11,038 bases of DNA from Beijerinckiaceae bacterium (GTDB lineage: Bacteria; Pseudomonadota; Alphaproteobacteria; Rhizobiales; Beijerinckiaceae): contig DAIESR010000304.1 of NCBI GenBank assembly GCA_027346205.1, forward strand, positions 1 through 11,038, in the 5' to 3' direction. Numbering within the stretch: the stretch's first letter is position 1; each line of letters starts with the position of its first letter. Below the pieces are notes generated by a model that made no database searches, was not told the origin of the DNA, and worked only from the letters and a program-made list of their open reading frames with translations. Shown here in pieces: positions 5,960 to 11,038 of the stretch. The position numbers and the translations under genes were made by a program.

Positions 5960-6526
5960 GGCTCCGAATGTCGTGACGATATCGGCCAGCGCCGGGCGCG
6001 GCCGGTCGTCGCGCGCCATCGCATTGCGGCCGATATGCACGAAACCGGCGATTTTCTCACTCGCTGCCAAGCCGAACCGATCCAGCACGGCACGATCATA
6101 GGCATACCATTCCGTCAGCCAGACCGTGGCGAAGCCCAGGGCGTTGGCGGCGACGATCAGATTCATGCAGACAGCGCCCGAAGTGAGAACCTGTTCCCAT
6201 TCGGGGATCTTCTCATTTGGGCCGGCACGCGAAACGACCGCGACGACGAGCGGCGCCAAGGCCAGCCGCTTGCCCTCTATCCGGAGCTGATCGGCATCCG
6301 CCTCAGGATGCGCCTTGGTGAAGACCTCGGCGATGATTTCGCTGGCGCGCATCCGCGCCTCGCCCTGGAACACGACAAAACGGAATGGCGCGAGCTTGCC
6401 ATGATCAGGAACCCGCGACGCCGCGGTCAAAAGCGTCTCGAGTTCCGCCGGAGTCGGTCCAGGTTCCATCAAACTCAGGGCTGGCGCCGAGCGGCGCGTC
6501 TTTAAAAGGTCGATCGTCGCATTCAT
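5957..6526 (-). CDS. Nitroreductase family protein (YdjA-like)
   Basis: This is a 189-residue FMN-dependent oxidoreductase of the small YdjA-like nitroreductase group. Visible family features are the FMN-phosphate-binding KTRRSAPAL (9-17), SRVPDHGKLAPFRF (37-50) matching the APDH...PW.F block of E. coli YdjA, LAPLVVAVVSR (90-100), KIPEWEQVLTSGAVCMNL (106-123) and GFATVWLT (131-138). These enzymes work as homodimers with NAD(P)H; the natural substrate is generally unclear. The reading frame is open as far as 7051, but family alignment puts the start at MNATIDLLKTRRS (6526); ATG 6541 is an alternative five codons upstream. Neither has a strong Shine-Dalgarno. The final residues FGA are followed by a TAA that belongs to the palindromic element, so the native C-terminus may have been altered slightly. 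Confidence 0.87.
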   Translation of the reverse strand: MNATIDLLKTRRSAPALSLMEPGPTPAELETLLTAASRVPDHGKLAPFRFVVFQGEARMRASEIIAEVFTKAHPEADADQLRIEGKRLALAPLVVAVVSRAGPNEKIPEWEQVLTSGAVCMNLIVAANALGFATVWLTEWYAYDRAVLDRFGLAASEKIAGFVHIGRNAMARDDRPRPALADIVTTFGA

Positions 6527-7019
6527 TACAATTCTGCCCATTGCATGAGATAAGCGGATAGAATTCCATTTTTCGTTCGATGCGGGTCTAGATCGGGCCT
6601 TGCAGCCCAATTGCGGCGGAGCCTCGCCCCACCTTTTCCGAGGCCCATAACCCGCTGAACGAGTTCGCCCCGGTGAGAACACACTTGCGTCGCAGTCGGT
6701 GCCGAGGCATCGATCCTTGCCACATCTCTGCCGTTCAATTCGCAAGTCCGCAAGATAGACGCCAGAAGAATAGAATGAAGAAAGTCCCTGTCTGCGTGGC
6801 AATCCGCGCCGAGAATTCACCCCATCCCCGCCGCGAAAGCAAATCGGCTGGCGTTCGGCATTATTTTGGGCGAACCACGGATGGCAAGCCATGACGCACA
6901 TGCGAATATCCGCTTCCGCTGCCTGGACTGGCGTGCCTGACATCATCATGTCGAATTTTTCTTCGAACCCTTGCTTACCAATCTCACCGCCATCCGGCGT
7001 AGCCTCATCGAGAGACGCA
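6527..7019. other. Intergenic stretch without a supportable gene
   Basis: These 493 bases separate the divergent nitroreductase and secreted-protein genes and should hold both promoters. The nitroreductase frame remains open across the region on the minus strand, including an acidic stretch near 6905-7020 with EIGKQGFEEKFDMMMSGTPV, but the nearer part reads as Arg/Cys-rich non-protein sequence and no Shine-Dalgarno or family match supports a gene. The plus-strand frames are likewise Arg/Pro-rich. I see no tRNA, riboswitch or clear promoter. A GAGAG Shine-Dalgarno for the next gene lies at its right end. Confidence 0.5.
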
Positions 7020-8057
7020 ATGACGAGTGACTTTCCCAGGCTTCCGCGCATTGCGCGGGCATTCTACCGATGGATGCCAGGGGCGCTGCTCTGCCTCTCG
7101 TTCCTGGGCCTGACGCTCTCGGGCCTGACGTTCTTGGCGGCCAGTACCGTCCAGGCGCAGCCAGCGGCAACGCCACAACCGGCGCCAGACGTTCCGGCGA
7201 TCATTCCACAAGGCGGGCTCTTGGCACCCCGGCCCGCCCCAGCCATCGAGCAGCCACGCGGCGTTTTGCTGCTCTCCGCTTTTCTCAGCGCCACCGATAC
7301 TCAGCCATTACACTCCGGGCTCAAATGGCGTGTTTATGACGAAGTAGCGGCGCCGGATGGCTCCCATAAGCTTGTCGCAGAATCGACAAACGCCACCCCG
7401 TCACTCGCCCTGCCTGCCGGAAACTATATCATCCATGCCGCTCTCGGGCTTGCCGGCATGACGAAACGGGTGACGATGAATGGTCAGCCGACGAGCGAGC
7501 GGCTCGTGCTCAACGCCGGGGGGCTACGGATCGTCGGCATGCTCGGCGACAAGCCAATCAACCCGTCCAAGCTGTCGATCTCCATCTATGTCCCAGAGCC
7601 GGGCAATTCTGAAGCCAAGCTCGTGCTCGCCAAGGCCGAATCCGGCGATGTCATCGGCCTGCCGGAAGGCGCCTATCACGTCGTCTCGACTTTGCTCGAC
7701 ACGACGGGCGCGGGATCGCAGACGCAAAGTGGCATTTCCAATGCGACGAACTCCGTCGTTCATGCCGATTTGCGCGTCCAGGCCGGCAAATTGACCGATG
7801 CGATCCTGCGTCATCGCGCGGCGGTCATCACCCTCAAGCTCGTCAACGCGCCCGGCAGCGAAGCCTTGGCCAATACCACATTCACGATCTTGACGCCGGG
7901 CGGCGACGTCATCCGCGAATTGATCGGCGCCTTCCCGTCCCTCGTCTTGGCGGAAGGCGAATATGTCGTCATCGCGCGCCATGACAACAGGACCTATCAG
8001 ACGAACTTTAAAGTGCAGTCGACACGCGATCACGACGTCGAAGTGCTCGCCAAATAG
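7020..8057 (+). CDS. Secreted or periplasmic protein of three related beta-rich modules, unknown function
   Basis: I start this at ATG 7020 (345 aa) rather than 6891, because a GAGAG lies just upstream and the N-terminus then becomes a signal peptide: basic IARAFYR, a hydrophobic core (about 20-41) and a likely cleavage after VQA at 46. A Pro/Ala-rich linker follows (about 47-80). The rest appears to be three diverged modules, each centred on the same pattern: LALPAGNYIIHAAL (129-142), IGLPEGAYHVVSTL (212-225) and LVLAEGEYVVIARH (308-321). After each centre comes a strand-rich tail such as KRVTMNGQPTSERLVL, VVHADLRVQAGKLTDAIL and YQTNFKVQSTRDHDVEVL. The periodic Gly-x-Tyr turn suggests prealbumin-like or carboxypeptidase-regulatory-like beta sandwiches; that fold is an inference. 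There are no catalytic motifs. It may bind an envelope component. It is monocistronic as far as can be seen. Confidence 0.78.
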   Translation: MTSDFPRLPRIARAFYRWMPGALLCLSFLGLTLSGLTFLAASTVQAQPAATPQPAPDVPAIIPQGGLLAPRPAPAIEQPRGVLLLSAFLSATDTQPLHSGLKWRVYDEVAAPDGSHKLVAESTNATPSLALPAGNYIIHAALGLAGMTKRVTMNGQPTSERLVLNAGGLRIVGMLGDKPINPSKLSISIYVPEPGNSEAKLVLAKAESGDVIGLPEGAYHVVSTLLDTTGAGSQTQSGISNATNSVVHADLRVQAGKLTDAILRHRAAVITLKLVNAPGSEALANTTFTILTPGGDVIRELIGAFPSLVLAEGEYVVIARHDNRTYQTNFKVQSTRDHDVEVLAK

Positions 8058-8357
8058 GCCTGGGACGCGGCGGCCCATGGCTCGAGTCCGCTTGCGACCT
8101 CGAAGATTACATATTCATTTCGAGGAATGCCTTGATTGGCGCCGGCGGCAAAGCTAGTCCTGGGCCAATAGTTCAGCTCCGCTGCACGGCAGCAGGCCCG
8201 AAGCGGCTTTGCCGCGCGGGAATTGCGAGTGGAATATCGAAGAACGGAAGCCGGCCTTTTCGACGCAATCACGCTGACACGGATTGCGGAAACATGCCGC
8301 GCATCCCGCTCGAGAATTAGCAGAATCGATCACATGATCGAGATGTTCGGGGGCAAT
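8058..8357. promoter_or_regulatory. Structured leader or promoter region before the DUF3311/symporter operon
   Basis: This 300-bp non-coding stretch holds several inverted repeats: CCTCGAA...TTCGAGG with a 14-base loop (8098-8104 / 8119-8125); an outer GGGCC/GGCCC pair (8162-8166 / 8195-8199) enclosing GCTGC-ACG-GCAGC (8181-8193); and GCGGC-TTT-GCCGC (8203-8215). None is followed by a T-run, so they are not ordinary terminators. No riboswitch class is recognised. The ORF open from 8223 is read as non-coding before 8358 because only the last 57 codons match a family. Confidence 0.35.
8326..8341. promoter_or_regulatory. Perfect 7-2-7 dyad just before the DUF3311 start (possible operator)
   Basis: TCGATCA-CA-TGATCGA is a perfect inverted repeat of 16 bp lying 16 bases upstream of the ATG of the DUF3311 gene. 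Its size and symmetry fit a helix-turn-helix dimer site, and its position would allow control of the transporter operon. No cognate regulator gene is present in the window. Confidence 0.4.
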
Positions 8358-8531
8358 ATGAAGAAGGCTCTGCTGTTGCTGCTTCCGAGCGTCGTGGCGC
8401 TCTGCGCGCCACTCTATAATGTCATGGAGCCGCGCCTCTTCGGATTTCCCTTCTTCTATTGGTTCCTTCTGCTTCTCATTCCGGTCTCCAGCGTCTTCAC
8501 CTTTCTCGTCTATAAGGAAGTGAAACGGTGA
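8358..8531 (+). CDS. DUF3311 family small membrane protein, symporter partner
   Basis: This 57-residue protein has two hydrophobic segments: KALLLLLPSVVALCAPLYN (about 3-20) and FFYWFLLLLIPVSSVFTFLV (about 31-50). The intervening VMEPRLFGFPFFYW is the DUF3311 signature (PLYN..EP.LFGFPFFYW), and a basic YKEVKR ends it. Members are typically encoded directly before sodium:solute symporters and are thought, from this linkage, to be accessory subunits. I chose ATG 8358 because GGGGG (8349-8353) precedes it by 4 bases; ATG 8343 is an alternative. Its TGA overlaps the GTG start of the next gene (GTGA), so the two are translationally coupled. Confidence 0.88.
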   Translation: MKKALLLLLPSVVALCAPLYNVMEPRLFGFPFFYWFLLLLIPVSSVFTFLVYKEVKR

Positions 8532-10078
8532 TCGCTCATCTCAATTGGACGGCCACCGCGGTCTTTATCGGTTTTTTCCTTCTCGTGACCGTCCTCGGTT
8601 TTGTGGCGGCGCATTGGAAACGCGGCGACCTCACCGATCTGCATGAATGGGGGCTCGGTGGCCGCCGCTTCGGTCCCTGGATCTCCTGGTTCCTGATCGG
8701 CGGCGATCTCTATACGGCCTATACGGTGATCGCGGTGCCCGCTGTGGTCTATGCGATCGGCGCCTTTGGCTTTTTCGCGGTCCCTTATACGATCATCATC
8801 TATCCCATCCTCTTCGTCGTTTTTCCGCGCCTATGGCGCATCGCCCATCGCAAAAACTATCTGACGGCGAGCGATTATCTGCTCGGGCGCTATGGCAATA
8901 AATGGCTCGAATTGGCGGTCGCCTTCACCGGCATTCTGGCGAAAATGCCCTATATCGCCCTGCAGCTCGTCGGCATGGAGAAAGTGATCCAGGCGCTGGG
9001 CTTCCAAGGCGAAGGACTCTGGAGCCATCTGCCGCTCACCCTCGCCTTTCTGATTCTCGCTCTCTACACCTATCGCTCCGGCCTGCGGGCACCGGCGATG
9101 ATCGCCTTCGTCAAAGATATTATGATCTATATCTTCGTCATCGCGGCGGTCATCATCGTGCCGATGAAGCTCGGCGGCTATGGCGTGATCTTCGACTCCG
9201 CCAGAGAGGCCTTCGCACAAAAGACGGCAGCGTCAGGCGGCAAAGTCACAGCGGGATTGCTGCTGGCACCGCAACAGGTCTGGCCCTTTATCACGCTGGC
9301 TCTCGGCTCGGCCTTGGCGCTCTTCATGTATCCGCATTCGATGACGGCCATACTCGCCGCCCGCGATGCGCATTCGATCCGCGTCAATGCCATTACCCTC
9401 CCCGCCTATTCGATCCTCCTCGGCCTGATCGCGCTGATGGGCCTTATGGCGCATGCGGCAGGGATCAAAGTGGCCAATCCGCAGGATGCAGTGCCGCAAT
9501 TGTTCCTCGCCATTTTCCCCGATTGGTTCGCGGGCTTTGCCTTCGCCGCGATCGCTATTGGCGCTCTGGTGCCAGCCGCGGTGATGTCGATTGGCGCCGC
9601 CAATACATTCACCCGCAATATTTGGAAGCCTTTCATCCATCCCCAAATGAGCGCGCAGGAAGAAGCGGTGCTCGCCAAGCTCATGTCGCTCGTCGTCAAA
9701 CTCGGCGCCTTGGTCTTCATCCTCTTCGTGCCGACGAAATTCGCGCTCGATCTGCAATTGCTCGGCGGCGTATGGATGTCGCAAGTCGTCCCCGCCGTGA
9801 TCTTCGGCCTGTTCACCCGCTGGTTCAGCGGTTGGGCTTTGCTTTGGGGTTGGGCCGTCGGCATGATCCTCGGCACTTGGCTCGCCTGGACTCCGAGCGC
9901 TTGGGTGCCTGTTCATACGCTCTTCGGTTCGGGCGTCGCGGTCTATAATGGCCTGATCGGGCTTATCGCCAATATCCTGGTCGCTACTCTGCTCTCCGCA
10001 GTGCTGCCCGACAAAGCGCATGATGAAACACGTGAGGAAGATGACGAGGAATTCCCGAAGGGCAAGCCTGCCCTGTGA
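8528..10078 (+). CDS. Sodium:solute symporter (SSS family), MctP-like monocarboxylate transporter
   Basis: This 516-residue integral inner-membrane protein has about 13 hydrophobic segments, as expected for the SSS (solute:sodium symporter) family. The region WGLGGRRFGPWISWFLIGGD (41-60), continuing LYTAYTVIAVPAVVYAIGAF (61-80), closely resembles the rhizobial MctP subgroup, known for uptake of lactate, pyruvate, propionate and alanine. MYPHSMTAILAARD and the AAVMSIGAANTFTRNIW segment are family-typical. An acidic cytoplasmic tail (DETREEDDEEFPKG) closes the protein. The start is a GTG overlapping the DUF3311 stop, supported by the overlap and by the family N-terminus. A monocarboxylate substrate is inferred by similarity; related SSS proteins carry other solutes. 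No two-component regulator like those next to some mctP genes is seen. Confidence 0.88.
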   Translation: MIAHLNWTATAVFIGFFLLVTVLGFVAAHWKRGDLTDLHEWGLGGRRFGPWISWFLIGGDLYTAYTVIAVPAVVYAIGAFGFFAVPYTIIIYPILFVVFPRLWRIAHRKNYLTASDYLLGRYGNKWLELAVAFTGILAKMPYIALQLVGMEKVIQALGFQGEGLWSHLPLTLAFLILALYTYRSGLRAPAMIAFVKDIMIYIFVIAAVIIVPMKLGGYGVIFDSAREAFAQKTAASGGKVTAGLLLAPQQVWPFITLALGSALALFMYPHSMTAILAARDAHSIRVNAITLPAYSILLGLIALMGLMAHAAGIKVANPQDAVPQLFLAIFPDWFAGFAFAAIAIGALVPAAVMSIGAANTFTRNIWKPFIHPQMSAQEEAVLAKLMSLVVKLGALVFILFVPTKFALDLQLLGGVWMSQVVPAVIFGLFTRWFSGWALLWGWAVGMILGTWLAWTPSAWVPVHTLFGSGVAVYNGLIGLIANILVATLLSAVLPDKAHDETREEDDEEFPKGKPAL

Positions 10079-10084
10079 AAGGGT

Positions 10085-10105
10085 TGCGCATTCGCGAATC
10101 GCGCA
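10085..10105. terminator. Hairpin after the symporter gene (possible 3'-end structure)
   Basis: TGCGC-ATTCG / CGAAT-C-GCGCA folds into a 10-bp stem with one bulged C, starting 6 bases after the symporter stop. With no U-tract it is a weak candidate for intrinsic termination, but it could stabilise the mRNA end. Part of the central stem would have to open to form a loop. Confidence 0.35.
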
Positions 10106-10144
10106 CTTACGCATTGAGTAACAATCTGCGCGCTCGACAAATAT

Positions 10145-10178
10145 TCGGACATGCGGCAGCATGAGGCGACATGTCCGA
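10145..10178 (+). promoter_or_regulatory. Inverted repeat sequestering the cobS start codon
   Basis: TCGGACATG (10145-10153) is perfectly complementary to CATGTCCGA (10170-10178), giving a 9-bp stem with a 16-base loop. The cobS ATG (10171-10173) lies inside the right arm and the GAGG Shine-Dalgarno lies in the loop. As RNA this could limit ribosome access. It is not a recognisable cobalamin riboswitch. Confidence 0.45.
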
Positions 10179-10980
10179 GACCTCGCGATTTTCTTCAAAG
10201 CGATTGGCCGAATGGTTGGCGGATCTTCTGACCTGCCTGCGATTTTGCACGCGCGTGCCGATTCCACTGCTCGACTTCGAAAAGCCGCAGCAGGAGGTTT
10301 CAATCGCCGCCTCGGCGCCCATGCTGCCGATCGCCGGCGCTTTGATCGGCGCTGCCGCCGCTATTGTTCTTTGGCTCGCCGCCCGGCTCGGCCTGCCACC
10401 TTCCCTCGCAGCTCTCGCAGCTGTGACTGCTCTCATTCTCCTGACCGGCGCGCTACATGAAGACGGTCTCGCTGATTTCGCCGATGCCATGGGCGGCGCG
10501 ACGCGGGAACAAAAGCTCGCCATTATGAAGGACAGCCGGATCGGCACTTTCGGCGGTCTGGCCCTCGTGATCGGCGTGCTCGCCCGCGTCATGAGCCTTT
10601 CCTTTCTCGCCGAACAAAGCATCGGCCTCGCTGCTACGGTGCTGATCGCCGCCGCCGCCAGCTCGCGCTGTCTTGCGCTTCTGCCGCTCTATCTTCTTCC
10701 CGCTGCGCGCGAAGACGGTCTCGGCGCCGCCGCTGCCCATCCGAGCGCACGCGCGCTTGCCATCGCCGGCATTGCCGCTTTCCTCATCGGCCTCGTTCCG
10801 CTGCTTGCAGGCGCGAGCTTCGGGCGCGTGCTTGCGGCACAAATCATCAGCACGGCCGCCGCTTATGGCGTGACCGTTATCGCGCGGCGGCAGCTTCAGG
10901 GACAGACTGGCGATATCGCGGGCACCGCCCAGCAGATCGTGGAACTCACCACCTATCTCGGCTTTGCCGCGCAGAGATAA
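10171..10980 (+). CDS. cobS: Adenosylcobinamide-GDP ribazoletransferase (cobalamin synthase)
   Basis: This 269-residue polytopic inner-membrane enzyme joins adenosylcobinamide-GDP to alpha-ribazole (or its phosphate), a late step of B12 synthesis; it is called CobV in the older Pseudomonas denitrificans naming. Family motifs are LRFCTRVPIP (23-32), the Asp/Glu-rich metal-binding HEDGLADFADAMGG (96-109), MKDSRIGTFGGLAL (119-132), SSRCLALLPL (164-173) and the C-terminal GQTGDIAGTAQQIVE (244-258). Five or six hydrophobic segments are visible. A short GAGG (10163-10166) precedes the ATG; the overlapping ATG 10161 is out of frame. No other cobalamin gene is in the window, and the 58 bases after the stop show no supportable gene, though cob genes could lie beyond the edge. 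Confidence 0.93.
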   Translation: MSETSRFSSKRLAEWLADLLTCLRFCTRVPIPLLDFEKPQQEVSIAASAPMLPIAGALIGAAAAIVLWLAARLGLPPSLAALAAVTALILLTGALHEDGLADFADAMGGATREQKLAIMKDSRIGTFGGLALVIGVLARVMSLSFLAEQSIGLAATVLIAAAASSRCLALLPLYLLPAAREDGLGAAAAHPSARALAIAGIAAFLIGLVPLLAGASFGRVLAAQIISTAAAYGVTVIARRQLQGQTGDIAGTAQQIVELTTYLGFAAQR

Positions 10981-11038
10981 GGCTTTGTTCGGAGATAAAT
11001 AAATCCCTCTTCAGCCTCTTCCGCCGCAACAGCGTCTA

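Noticed and set aside
6527..7051. N-terminal extension of the nitroreductase frame, open to 7051
   Set aside because: The extension is Arg/Cys-rich, matches no family and overlaps the divergent signal-peptide gene. Family alignment places the start at 6526. A short acidic stretch near 6905-7020 looked protein-like but has no start signal that I can defend.
10079..10170. Possible cobalamin riboswitch upstream of cobS
   Set aside because: The gap is too short for a B12 riboswitch and I find no B12-box-like sequence; only the local start-codon hairpin is present.
9233..10303. Long minus-strand ORF opposite the symporter and cobS start
   Set aside because: It is a shadow of two strongly supported plus-strand membrane-protein genes, with composition typical of a reverse frame (Glu/Arg/His-rich).
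10953..11038. Minus-strand open frame entering from the right edge
   Set aside because: It gives only about 28 codons, partly overlapping cobS, with no motif; it could be the tail of a convergent gene but cannot be supported from this window.

Overview
The window looks like chromosomal DNA of a GC-rich alphaproteobacterium of the Rhizobiales (Hyphomicrobiales), plausibly Beijerinckiaceae. This rests on the protein styles (CysK ending in a YQSKLYNPEF block, SseA with CGSGVTA, a YdjA-like nitroreductase, a MctP-like symporter with its DUF3311 partner) and on an intergenic palindromic repeat of a kind that looks familiar from that order. The genus is an inference; no 16S rRNA or other taxonomic marker is present.

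Layout, left to right. Positions 1-1486 hold two minus-strand genes: a membrane-fusion (HlyD/RND adaptor-like) protein and, downstream, the N-terminal 130 residues of a TrpC-fold protein cut by the window edge, in which the catalytic lysines of indole-3-glycerol-phosphate synthase appear to be replaced. A 269-bp divergent region rich in small dyads separates them from an 82-residue hypothetical gene (1756-2004, plus). Next come two divergent tRNA genes, tRNA-Cys(GCA) on minus and tRNA-Asn(GUU) on plus. Positions 2687-3526 hold a short-chain dehydrogenase on minus, divergent from cysK (3639-4670). cysK is followed by sseA (4946-5794) in the same direction, with a probable 39-residue membrane peptide encoded antisense between them. 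A MITE-like palindromic element (about 5801-5959) fills the gap to the 3' end of a minus-strand nitroreductase (5957-6526) and supplies its stop codon.

After a roughly 490-bp stretch with no convincing gene there is a secreted protein built of three related beta-rich modules (7020-8057). A 300-bp region with several hairpins and a perfect dyad then leads into a translationally coupled DUF3311 / sodium:solute symporter pair (8358-10078). The window ends with cobS (10171-10980), cobalamin nucleotide-loop assembly, whose start codon lies inside a 9-bp inverted repeat.

Functionally the middle is a small sulfur-metabolism pair: O-acetylserine to cysteine, and mercaptopyruvate sulfur transfer. The right side combines organic-acid uptake and B12 synthesis. 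Most of the window is ordinary housekeeping. The least conventional part is the left-edge pair: a TrpC-fold protein without its catalytic lysines next to an adaptor protein that lacks the usual helical hairpin. The rest of that locus lies outside the window, so its role cannot be settled here.
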